DNA of 7,431 nucleotides from an uncultured Clostridia bacterium (GTDB lineage Bacteria > Bacillota > Clostridia > Christensenellales > Borkfalkiaceae), in contig CALVZR010000129.1 in assembly GCA_944372565.1 (NCBI GenBank), positions 1 through 7,431 on the forward strand, written 5' to 3'. A program made the position numbers and the translations under genes. The first letter of the stretch is position 1; each line of letters starts with the position of its first letter. Shown one piece after another: positions 1 through 5,588 of this stretch. Under the pieces are notes generated by a model. The model ran no database searches. It was not told where the DNA came from and was given only the letters and a program-made list of their open reading frames with translations.

Positions 1-1
1 A

Positions 2-190
2 GCGGAAAACCTCCGCCTCGCCGCACGCGAGGTGAAGGCGGACGGCTACGACGATCACGCCGTGCACATCGAAGAGCACGTGCGCTACGTGCTCGGAGAG
101 GACGAGTCGCTCTCGCCCGCGGAGAAGGCGCGGTTCGAAAAGCACGTGGCGGAGCACAAAAAGAAACTTGCGGAAGAGAGAACGCAATGA
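2..190 (+). CDS. Probable phage portal protein, C-terminal fragment
   Basis: The frame is open from base 2 to a TGA at 188-190, giving about 62 residues with no start in view, so this is the 3' end of a longer gene. The peptide is highly charged and helical, with a central HIEEHVRYVL stretch, then SPAEKARFEKHVAEH and a lysine-rich end. Clostridial phage portal proteins often end in this type of HIEEH...FLxHIxEH helical tail, and the position two genes upstream of the major capsid gene fits a portal. Portals form the dodecameric ring at the packaging vertex. The identification rests on this short tail and on gene order. Another head protein upstream of the coat gene (for example a head-morphogenesis protein) remains possible. 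Confidence 0.55.
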   Translation, partial: AENLRLAAREVKADGYDDHAVHIEEHVRYVLGEDESLSPAEKARFEKHVAEHKKKLAEERTQ

Positions 191-202
191 AAAGGAGGAG
201 AT

Positions 203-427
203 ATGTTTTTCAAAAAGCAGGCGGAAGACGCCGCAAAAGAAACGGAAATTTTGCAGGAAGGGCAGCAGCAAACGGAAGAAGTCGGGGCGGAAGGGGAGAA
301 AGCGAACGAACCGCCCCGCGCGGAGGCCGCGCGGTTCGGCGGCGGGGCGATGCCGTCGGCGCCGCTGCACAAGCCGAAGACTATCGGAGAGGCCGCGCGT
401 TACGCGCGGGAACTGATGAACAGATAA
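203..427 (+). CDS. Small acidic phage protein in the scaffold position (74 aa)
   Basis: The ATG at 203 is preceded by a strong AAAGGAGGAG site at 191-200, only 12 nt after the portal stop, so it is translated as part of the same operon. Two longer frames over the same bases lack such a site. The first half (residues 1-45) is rich in Glu, Gln and Ala and probably helical or disordered. A Gly/Pro linker follows (RFGGGAMPSAPLHKP), and residues 58-74 form a likely amphipathic basic helix ending in RELMNR. It lies directly between portal and coat, where P22-like and many HK97-like phages encode scaffold. An acidic body plus a basic C-terminal helix is how known scaffolds contact coat protein. It is far shorter than usual scaffolds, so a minimal scaffold, a linker or decoration protein, or a remnant are all possible. 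No family is recognised with certainty. Confidence 0.6.
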   Translation: MFFKKQAEDAAKETEILQEGQQQTEEVGAEGEKANEPPRAEAARFGGGAMPSAPLHKPKTIGEAARYARELMNR

Positions 428-445
428 CGGGGCAAAAACGCCCCG
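428..445 (+). promoter_or_regulatory. Short RNA hairpin upstream of the capsid gene
   Basis: A perfect 6-bp stem, CGGGGC (428-433) with GCCCCG (440-445), has a six-base A-rich loop. It begins one base after the stop of the 74-aa gene and ends 34 nt before the capsid ATG. No T tract follows, so it is not a classical terminator. It could be a processing or 5'-stabilising hairpin for the capsid message. The role is inferred. Confidence 0.4.
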
Positions 446-479
446 CAAGCGAATAAACAAAAAAGGAGAAAAAAAGAAT

Positions 480-1652
480 ATGGCAGTCAATCTGACAAAT
501 GCGAACGCCGCGCTCAAAACGTATTATCTGGACGCGGTTGCGGAACAGCTCGACAAGGGCATCAACCCCTTCTACGCGGCGATCGCGAAGAGCGAAAACG
601 ACGTATGGGGCAAGGAAGTGAAAAAGCTGGTCGCTTACGGCGTGAACGGCGGGATCGGCGCGGGCGCGGAGGACGGGGAACTGCCCGAGGCTTCGGGCAA
701 TTTATATAAGGAGTTCACCGCCACGCTCAAAAACCTGTACGGCACCATCGAGATCAGCGACAAGGCGGTGCGCGCCTCGGCGAACAACGCGGGGGCGTTC
801 GTCAACCTGCTCACCGCGGAGATGGAGGGGCTTTTGAAATCCGCGAAGTTCAACTTCGGCAGGATGCTCTTCGGCGACGGTTCGGGAATCCTCGCCTCGG
901 TAAAATCCATCACCGCGGGTAAAGTGACGGTGGACACGGCCAAACTGCTCGCCGAAAACATGCGCGTGGAATTTCTCGATTCCGACGGCGATCCCTTCGA
1001 CCCGCCCGTGATCCGCCGCATTACCGGCGTGGAACGGGATACGAACGTGCTCACGCTCGACGGCACCATGCTCACTTCCACGGGCGTGCCCGAGGGCAGC
1101 CTCGTCAGCCTGTACGGCTCTTCGGACCGCGAACTCACGGGGCTGAAAGCCCTCTTTGCGGGAACCAGCCTCTACGGGCTGCCCAAGAGTTCCAACCCCT
1201 GGCTCAAACCCTACGACAGCAACATCGGCGGCGAGCTGGAAGAGATGGATATCCAGACCGCCATCGACAAGATCGAGGAAAACAGCGGCGGCACGGTGAA
1301 CATGATCCTCTGCTCGTGGGGCGTGCGCCGTTCGGTGCAGGAACTCTTCGCGTCCAAGGGCGTGAGGCTGGACAACGCCGAACTCGCGGGCGGATACCGT
1401 GCCATCACCTATAACGGCATCCCCATCGTGGCGGACAGGTTCTGCGACAACGGCACGATGTACCTGCTCAACACGAACGACTTTACGCTCCACCAGCTCG
1501 GCGACTGGCAGTGGCTCGAAGGGGACGACGGATCCGTTCTGCACCAGGTGCCGGGAAAACCGGTCTATACCGCCACCCTGGTCAAATACGCGGAGCTTTT
1601 GTGCGAGCGCCCGTGCGGACAGGGCAGGCTGACGGGCATCACCGAATCTTAA
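480..1652 (+). CDS. Phage major capsid protein, HK97 fold (390 aa)
   Basis: This is the coat protein that builds the icosahedral head. ATG 480 follows an AAAAGGAG site at 461-468. The N-terminus (MAVNLTNANAALKTYYLDAV) goes straight into the fold with no long scaffold or delta domain. Residues 48-100 are the E-loop-like region and strand, including LKNLYGTIEISDKAVRAS, which is characteristic of coat proteins in clostridial prophages. Residues 105-135 form the long spine helix, ending FGRMLFGDGSG. Residues 145-215 look like an inserted beta-barrel (alternating VTVD, VEF, ITGV, LTLDG and LVSLYG strands). Residues 260-375 are the A/P-domain core, with NMILCSWGVRRSVQELF, YNGIPIVADR, MYLLNTNDFTLHQLGDWQW and the closing VYTATLVKYAELLCERP. 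Length is normal for the family. Hairpins lie on both sides of the gene (428-445, 1681-1715), which suits a protein needed at hundreds of copies per particle while its neighbours are needed at about a dozen. Confidence 0.93.
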   Translation: MAVNLTNANAALKTYYLDAVAEQLDKGINPFYAAIAKSENDVWGKEVKKLVAYGVNGGIGAGAEDGELPEASGNLYKEFTATLKNLYGTIEISDKAVRASANNAGAFVNLLTAEMEGLLKSAKFNFGRMLFGDGSGILASVKSITAGKVTVDTAKLLAENMRVEFLDSDGDPFDPPVIRRITGVERDTNVLTLDGTMLTSTGVPEGSLVSLYGSSDRELTGLKALFAGTSLYGLPKSSNPWLKPYDSNIGGELEEMDIQTAIDKIEENSGGTVNMILCSWGVRRSVQELFASKGVRLDNAELAGGYRAITYNGIPIVADRFCDNGTMYLLNTNDFTLHQLGDWQWLEGDDGSVLHQVPGKPVYTATLVKYAELLCERPCGQGRLTGITES

Positions 1653-1680
1653 ACCGAACGCCCGATTTCATAAAAACCGT

Positions 1681-1715
1681 TTGCGCCGCCCCGCGGAATC
1701 CGCGGGGCGGCGCAA
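1681..1715 (+). promoter_or_regulatory. Perfect 16-bp GC-rich hairpin after the capsid gene
   Basis: The left arm (1681-1696) and right arm (1700-1715) are exact reverse complements, starting TTGCGCCGCC and ending GGCGGCGCAA, with a three-base AAT loop. It sits 28 nt after the capsid stop and 22 nt before the next ATG. What follows is ATAAATTAAGGAGG rather than a run of T, so full intrinsic termination is not expected. Likely roles are partial attenuation of downstream genes and protection of the capsid mRNA 3' end from exonucleases, both of which would raise capsid output over adaptor output. These roles are inferred; the stem itself is seen directly. Confidence 0.65.
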
Positions 1716-1737
1716 ATAAATTAAGGAGGTAAGGAAG

Positions 1738-2292
1738 ATGATTTTCAAAAACATCGCGAAGGCGGCGGCGCGCCTGCTCGACAAGGAGGACGTCGCCGCG
1801 CATTTCGACGATCCCTCTTCTTCCGACGCGGTGCGGCGCGAGGCCGAACTCGTGGCGCGGTGCGTCAATCTGTGCATCGCCCAGACGGCGGCGGAATACG
1901 CGCCCTTTTTGGCGGAAGAAACGGTGGAGGCGCCCAACGGCACGGTGGAGTTTTCCGCGCTTTCGCACGACGCGGCGGATATCGTTTCGGCGGAAGATCT
2001 TTCGGGCAACCGCCTGAAAATTAAACTCTATCCCGGCTATTTCCGCACTTCTCCCGGCACGGTGAAGGTGTGCTATTCGTATTATCCCGAAAAATTTTCG
2101 GAGGAAGACGAGGTGTGTTTCGGCGACAGGCGGGTGAGCGAAGGCCTGCTCGCTTACGGCGCGGCGGCCGAATACTGCCTGGTGGCGGGGCTGTTCGACG
2201 AGGCGGTGGTCTGGAACGAAAAATATCTCGACGGCGTGAAAAAGACGCTCTTCGGCAGGAACAAAACGATCAGGGAGCGGGTGTGGACATGA
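1738..2292 (+). CDS. Head-tail connector/adaptor-like phage protein (184 aa)
   Basis: ATG 1738 follows a strong AAGGAGGT site at 1723-1730. Residues 1-62 are helical (LVARCVNLCIAQTAAEYAPFL). Residues 65-118 form a beta-rich middle (VEAPNGTVEFSAL, RLKIKLYPGYFRTSPGTVKVCYSYYP), and residues 130-176 are again helical (VSEGLLAYGAAAEYCLVAGLFDEAVVWNEKYLDGVKK). The last residues, RERVW, resemble the basic-aromatic ends of clostridial phage proteins found just after the coat gene. The helix-beta-helix layout and the position fit an adaptor ring that docks under the portal after DNA packaging, as gp6/gp15-type proteins or P22 gp4 do. Its stop overlaps the next start (ATGA at 2289-2292), indicating translational coupling. 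The adaptor role is inferred from position and architecture; no catalytic motif is expected or seen. Confidence 0.6.
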   Translation: MIFKNIAKAAARLLDKEDVAAHFDDPSSSDAVRREAELVARCVNLCIAQTAAEYAPFLAEETVEAPNGTVEFSALSHDAADIVSAEDLSGNRLKIKLYPGYFRTSPGTVKVCYSYYPEKFSEEDEVCFGDRRVSEGLLAYGAAAEYCLVAGLFDEAVVWNEKYLDGVKKTLFGRNKTIRERVWT

Positions 2293-3461
2293 AGGAAAGA
2301 AAGGCGGTGAAAATCGATCTGTTCGCGGAGGCGGAAACCGTGCGCGGATTCGACTGCAAGGGGGAATTTTCCTATTTTTTAAAACCGTCCGCCGCGTTCT
2401 CGGGCGAAATTTCCGCGCTCTATCCTTCCGCCGCGGGGTGCGATTTCTTTGCGTTCGGCGGGGGAACGCTCTCGGCGGTGAAGGACGGCGTTTCCCGCGC
2501 GTGCGCGGCGTTTTCCGCCCCGCCCCGCCGCGCGAAGGGCACCTATAAGGGAAAAACGTGCGATCTTTTCTTCGGGGACGGCAAAATGTATGCCGACGAC
2601 GGCGCCGCGGGGGAAACGGTGAACGGCGTTGCGGGCGGCGCGGTCGAGGACGAATTTTTGCGGATGCAGGTGAAATTCGACGGGGAGAAGATCTGCCTTT
2701 CCGCCCCCTTCGAGCCTACGGAATATTCGGTTTCGGAAGGCGGCGCGGAGTTCGTTCCCTACGGGGGCGCGGGGGAGATCCTCGGCGTGAAACAGGCGGG
2801 CGGCAAACTCTTCGCCGTGGGGGAGCGCGGCGCGTGGCGGTGTTCCTATGCGGGGGACGATACCGAAACAGACCTCGCTTTTCTGCCCTTTCCCACCGAG
2901 GGCATCGTGAAGGAGAGCCTGCAATCCTGCGGGGAGGAGATGATCTTTCTCACGCGGGCGGGGCGGCTTTGTTCTTTCGGCGGGCAGGCGGTGAAGGAAC
3001 TCGTGCGCGAGGTGAAAATAAACGGGGAACTTTTTTCCTCCTTTGCGGACGGCATATATCTGCTCGCCGCGGGAAAAACGCTCTTTCTCTACGATACGGA
3101 AACAAACGGATATGCTTTCTGCGACGCGGGCGCGGAGATCTCCGCGCTGGGCGGCAGGATGCTGTATGCGGGCGGGCTCTTCCGCCTGGAAAGGAAAAAG
3201 GGCGGCGGCACGGTGATCACCCGCCCCCTCGATCTTGCGGAATCCGCGCCCAAAAAAATCTGCAAAGTGCGCTTCGCGGGAATGGGGAGCGCCTCGCTTT
3301 CCCTCTCTTCCGAACGGGAGGAAAAGACCTTCCCCCTGCGTTCGGGGGAGGAGGTTTTTCCCAAACTGTCGGGGCGGAAATTCGTTTTCGCGCTCTCCTG
3401 CGGGGAGGGGTGCCGCATAGAAGAATTCGAGGCGGTCTATACGCCGACGGGGGTGAAATAA
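2289..3461 (+). CDS. Beta-rich phage protein, possible beta-propeller tail hub (390 aa)
   Basis: The start chosen is ATG 2289, which overlaps the upstream stop as ATGA. The frame is open further upstream, to an ATG at 2070, but that would overlap 220 bp of the adaptor gene. Almost the whole protein reads as short beta strands separated by Gly/Asp turns. Blade-like units recur: residues 163-190 (ILGVKQAGGKLFAVGERGAW), 213-233 (EEMIFLTRAGRLCSFGG), 250-275 (FADGIYLLAAGKTLFLYD) and 283-303 (EISALGGRMLYAGGLFRLE). Each is a 'check - display' strand pair as in WD/kelch-like propellers. Residues 316-390 look like a separate beta-sandwich ending in AVYTPTG. There is no signal peptide or membrane segment, and roughly a dozen cysteines are scattered through it. 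In P22 the same position is held by gp10, a beta-propeller hub that stabilises packaged DNA. That equivalence is inference; otherwise this is an unrecognised tail-associated protein. Confidence 0.6.
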   Translation: MKERKAVKIDLFAEAETVRGFDCKGEFSYFLKPSAAFSGEISALYPSAAGCDFFAFGGGTLSAVKDGVSRACAAFSAPPRRAKGTYKGKTCDLFFGDGKMYADDGAAGETVNGVAGGAVEDEFLRMQVKFDGEKICLSAPFEPTEYSVSEGGAEFVPYGGAGEILGVKQAGGKLFAVGERGAWRCSYAGDDTETDLAFLPFPTEGIVKESLQSCGEEMIFLTRAGRLCSFGGQAVKELVREVKINGELFSSFADGIYLLAAGKTLFLYDTETNGYAFCDAGAEISALGGRMLYAGGLFRLERKKGGGTVITRPLDLAESAPKKICKVRFAGMGSASLSLSSEREEKTFPLRSGEEVFPKLSGRKFVFALSCGEGCRIEEFEAVYTPTGVK

Positions 3462-3462
3462 A

Positions 3463-4356
3463 ATGGATTTCGAATTGCCGACGACCAAGGCGGAACTGAC
3501 CGAAGTTCTGCGGGAGATCGACGTTTATTACAGGCAGTACAAGGGGGAATACGAGGAGGAGCCGCTCGAAGAACTCACGCTCGGCAAGCTGACGTTCACG
3601 GAAAAAACCGAGAGCGCGGTGCGCGCGGAGGTCGCCGCCCTGCTCGGAAAGAAAGAGGCGGCGGAAAAGGCGGAAAAATGCGCGCCTTACCGCGCCGAAT
3701 ACAAGAAAAACGAGGATCTTTACGAGGCGGAGGACGCGGAAAAAAACGAACTTCTCGCCGAGGCGGAGGAGCTGTACGAAGAAAAGCTCGAAAAACTCGA
3801 GGCGGACGCGGCGAAACGGGGCATCGGGCAGTCGAGCGCCTATCTGGCGCTCAAAGCCGACCTCGAAACAGAATACGAGGAAAAAGTCGCGAAGATCGGG
3901 CGGGAATCGGCGGAGAAAAAGGCGGCGTATCAGCGGGCGATGGCGCTCGCGCAGCACAACATCGCGGAAATCGCGGACTACGTGGCGAAAAAGTACGAGG
4001 CGGAACTGGAAACGGAAACCGAAACGCGCATGGAAAAACAGCGCGACTATGCGGACGAAGTGCTCAAATACAACAACCAGGTGGAAGAAAAACTCGTGCG
4101 GGCGCGCAACGACAAGGCGGAAACGGAAAACACCCTGCGGCTGAGATACCTCGAAATCACGGCGGAGGGGCTGACCGAAGAGGAACTCACGCAGCTCGGA
4201 TATTATAAAGATACCATCCGCGCCATCGACGGCTATTACTATACGATTTCGGCGACCGCCGCGTACGACGATTTCACCGCGGACGCTTCCATGCCCTATT
4301 ATCTGGGGCCGTTTTACAACGACATTTTGTATAAATACACGCTGAGAAAGGGCTGA
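3463..4356 (+). CDS. Coiled-coil phage protein, candidate tail needle/plug or internal protein (297 aa)
   Basis: ATG 3463 begins one base after the previous stop (TAA 3459-3461), with a GGGGG/GGTG stretch upstream acting as a weak binding site. Residues 1-44 form a short N-terminal segment. Residues 45-235 are almost entirely charged helix (Glu, Lys, Ala) with heptad-like spacing, broken at R119-G120-I121-G122-Q123-S124-S125. An RG-x-x-x-SS turn of this kind is familiar from coiled-coil proteins of clostridial prophages. Residues 245-294 are a compact tyrosine-rich end (YYKD, GYYYT, PYYLGPFYNDILYKY). There is no signal peptide or transmembrane helix. It is the last gene before the terminator. 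A long coiled coil after a beta-propeller-like protein parallels P22 gp26, the trimeric needle that plugs the tail. An internal or scaffolding role is the main alternative. Function is not established from sequence. Confidence 0.6.
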   Translation: MDFELPTTKAELTEVLREIDVYYRQYKGEYEEEPLEELTLGKLTFTEKTESAVRAEVAALLGKKEAAEKAEKCAPYRAEYKKNEDLYEAEDAEKNELLAEAEELYEEKLEKLEADAAKRGIGQSSAYLALKADLETEYEEKVAKIGRESAEKKAAYQRAMALAQHNIAEIADYVAKKYEAELETETETRMEKQRDYADEVLKYNNQVEEKLVRARNDKAETENTLRLRYLEITAEGLTEEELTQLGYYKDTIRAIDGYYYTISATAAYDDFTADASMPYYLGPFYNDILYKYTLRKG

Positions 4357-4369
4357 TCCTTTCCGCGGG

Positions 4370-4397
4370 GGAGGTTCTTTGGAACCTCCTTTTTTTT
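4370..4397 (+). terminator. Rho-independent terminator closing the phage module
   Basis: The stem GGAGGTTC (4370-4377) pairs with GAACCTCC (4382-4389) around a TTTG loop and is followed directly by eight T (4390-4397). It starts 13 nt after the stop of the coiled-coil gene. Stem, loop and U tract all meet the classical pattern, so transcription of the phage genes should mostly end here before the ispG promoter. Confidence 0.92.
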
Positions 4398-4411
4398 CGT
4401 TCCGTGCGCCC

Positions 4412-4450
4412 GCGGATTTTTTCCGCCGCGGGCGGGCGGAAAAAATCCGC
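4412..4450. repeat. Nested inverted repeat between terminator and ispG promoter
   Basis: The outer arms are perfect 16-bp reverse complements: GCGGATTTTTTCCGCC (4412-4427) and GGCGGAAAAAATCCGC (4435-4450), with a seven-base GC loop. Each arm is also a small hairpin in itself: GCGGA-T5-TCCGC (4412-4426) and GCGGA-A5-TCCGC (4436-4450). The element can therefore fold as one long stem or two short ones. It ends 9 bp upstream of the ispG -35 box and is outside the expected ispG transcript. It is not followed by a T run on either strand, so it does not look like a terminator. Candidate roles are an operator, a boundary or scar of the phage insertion, or a structure in read-through RNA; none is proven. 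Confidence 0.7.
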
Positions 4451-4459
4451 AAAAACCTT

Positions 4460-4487
4460 TTGCAAATCGCGCGAAACGTGATATACT
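4460..4487 (+). promoter_or_regulatory. Extended -10 promoter for ispG and the polC-like gene
   Basis: The -35 box is TTGCAA (4460-4465) and the -10 box TATACT (4482-4487), with a 16-bp spacer and a TG at 4479-4480 that makes an extended -10 (TGaTATACT). Predicted transcription start is near 4494, giving a leader of roughly 54 nt to the ispG ATG. Because it lies just after the phage terminator, it gives ispG transcription independent of the phage module. Confidence 0.8.
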
Positions 4488-4547
4488 TAATAAAAAACGT
4501 GGCGGGGAGCAAAACCGCGGAAAACCTTCGGGGAAGAGGAAGAAAAA

Positions 4548-5588
4548 ATGAGCAAAAAAGTAATGATCGGCGGCGTGCCCGTGGGCGGCGGCGCGCCCGT
4601 TGCCGTGCAGAGCATGACGACCACCCGCCCGAGCGATACCGGCGGCACCGTGTCGCAGATTCTCCGCCTGGAAGAGGCGGGGTGCGACATCGTGCGTTTC
4701 TGCGTGCGGGACGAGGCGGACGCGAAAGCCATTCCCAAAATCAAAGAAAAAACGCACATCCCCCTCGTGGCGGATATCCATTTCGATTACCGCCTGGCGA
4801 TCGCGGCGGCGGAAAACGGCGCCGATAAGATACGTATCAACCCCGGCAACATCGGCGGGGAGGAAAAACTCGCGGCGGTGGCGGACTGCGTGCGGGCGCA
4901 CAAGATCCCCGTGCGCGTCGGCTCGAACACGGGGAGCATCGAAAAAAAGCACCTCGCCCTGTACGGCAGGAGCGCGAAGGCGCTCGCGGAGAGCGCGCTC
5001 GCCAACGTTGCCGCCCTCGAAAAGCACGGCGTTTACGATATCGTGATTTCCGCCAAGGCGTCGGACGCGCGCACGACCATCGAAACCTACCGCCTGCTGT
5101 CGCAGACGACCCCGTATCCGCTCCACCTCGGCGTAACCGAGGCGGGCACGAAGGCGGGCGGCACGGTGAAAAACGCCGTCGCCCTCGGCGCGCTGCTCGC
5201 GGACGGCATCGGGGATACCGTGCGGGTTTCCCTTTCGGCGGACCCCGTGGAGGAAGTATATGCGGCAAAGCGCATTCTCCGCGCGCTCGGACTGGAAAAG
5301 AACTATGTGGAAATCGTATCCTGCCCGACGTGCGGCAGATGCGAATGGGATCTCATTCCCTTCGCCGAAAAGACGGAGGCGTTCACGGCGAAATACAAAA
5401 AGCCCTTCAAAATCGCCGTGATGGGGTGCGCGGTCAACGGCCCGGGAGAGGCGGCGGACGCCGACCTCGGCATCGCGGGAACGCAGGGGGGCTGCGTGAT
5501 CTTCAAAAAAGGGGTTCCCGCCGCCCGCGTGCCGTACGACAAGGCGGAAGAAGTATTTTTCAAGGAGATAGAAAATTGCCTAAAATAA
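4548..5588 (+). CDS. ispG: 4-hydroxy-3-methylbut-2-enyl diphosphate synthase IspG (GcpE)
   Basis: IspG carries out the penultimate step of the MEP (non-mevalonate) isoprenoid pathway in the cytoplasm: it reduces 2-C-methyl-D-erythritol 2,4-cyclodiphosphate to HMBPP using a [4Fe-4S] cluster and reduced ferredoxin or flavodoxin. The 346-aa protein is complete and of the short bacterial form. Residues 1-240 are the TIM-barrel domain, with VQSMTTTRPSDT near the start, LVADIHFDYRLA, and the family stretch DKIRINPGNIGG followed by RVGSNTGS. The C-terminal reductase-like domain carries the cluster ligands C259 and C262 (SCPTCGR), C294 (GCAVNGPGE) and E301. The spacing 3/32/7 is identical to E. coli C270/C273/C305/E312, so the enzyme should be active. 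The ATG at 4548 has a modest AGAGGAAG site just upstream. The gene runs into the polC-like gene with a 13-nt overlap. Confidence 0.98.
   Translation: MSKKVMIGGVPVGGGAPVAVQSMTTTRPSDTGGTVSQILRLEEAGCDIVRFCVRDEADAKAIPKIKEKTHIPLVADIHFDYRLAIAAAENGADKIRINPGNIGGEEKLAAVADCVRAHKIPVRVGSNTGSIEKKHLALYGRSAKALAESALANVAALEKHGVYDIVISAKASDARTTIETYRLLSQTTPYPLHLGVTEAGTKAGGTVKNAVALGALLADGIGDTVRVSLSADPVEEVYAAKRILRALGLEKNYVEIVSCPTCGRCEWDLIPFAEKTEAFTAKYKKPFKIAVMGCAVNGPGEAADADLGIAGTQGGCVIFKKGVPAARVPYDKAEEVFFKEIENCLK
5562..5567 (+). promoter_or_regulatory. Ribosome binding site that fixes a TTG start
   Basis: AAGGAG at 5562-5567, inside the 3' end of ispG, lies 8 nt before TTG 5576. No ATG in the frame is as well placed: the next in-frame ATG, at 5624, has no Shine-Dalgarno site, and the frame upstream of 5576 reads through ispG. 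The site therefore sets the start of the polC-like gene at TTG 5576. Confidence 0.8.

Larger units (their letters stand above)
2..4397 (+). mobile_element. Phage structural (head/short-tail) gene module, left end outside window
   Basis: Six consecutive same-strand genes with tight spacing end at an intrinsic terminator. The anchor is the HK97-fold major capsid protein. Around it lie a probable portal C-terminus, a small acidic protein, an adaptor-like protein, a beta-rich protein and a long coiled-coil protein. Gene order parallels the P22 head/tail-accessory block (portal, scaffold, coat, gp4 adaptor, gp10 hub, gp26 needle). Base composition and codon choice (GC-rich, GAA/GCG/GGC-heavy) look like the host genes to the right, so the module is either well adapted or long resident. 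Terminase, integrase, lysis and tail-fibre genes are not visible; they may lie to the left. It could be an active prophage end, a decayed prophage, or a domesticated particle locus. The sequence alone does not separate these. Confidence 0.75.

Noticed and set aside
702..1544. Minus-strand open frame (280 codons) opposite the capsid gene
   Set aside because: Shadow of the major capsid protein; no ribosome binding site and no family resemblance.
1681..1722. Strong hairpin after the capsid gene as a full intrinsic terminator
   Set aside because: No T run follows the stem (ATAAATT, then a ribosome binding site), and the next genes clearly belong to the same module; partial attenuation is the most that can be said.
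2070..2288. N-terminal extension of the beta-rich protein to ATG 2070
   Set aside because: It would overlap 220 bp of the adaptor-like gene, and the extension is Arg/Gly-rich out-of-frame sequence. The ATGA junction at 2289 is the normal coupled start.
3217..4512. Long minus-strand open frame (431 codons) across the phage genes and terminator
   Set aside because: It runs through the intrinsic terminator, the palindrome and the ispG promoter, and its Arg/Phe-rich composition is typical of an antisense shadow of Glu/Lys-rich coding sequence.
5330..5575. N-terminal extension of the polC-like gene to ATG 5330
   Set aside because: The extension overlaps the ispG iron-sulfur domain and reads as low-complexity Arg/Gly. 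TTG 5576 has a proper ribosome binding site.
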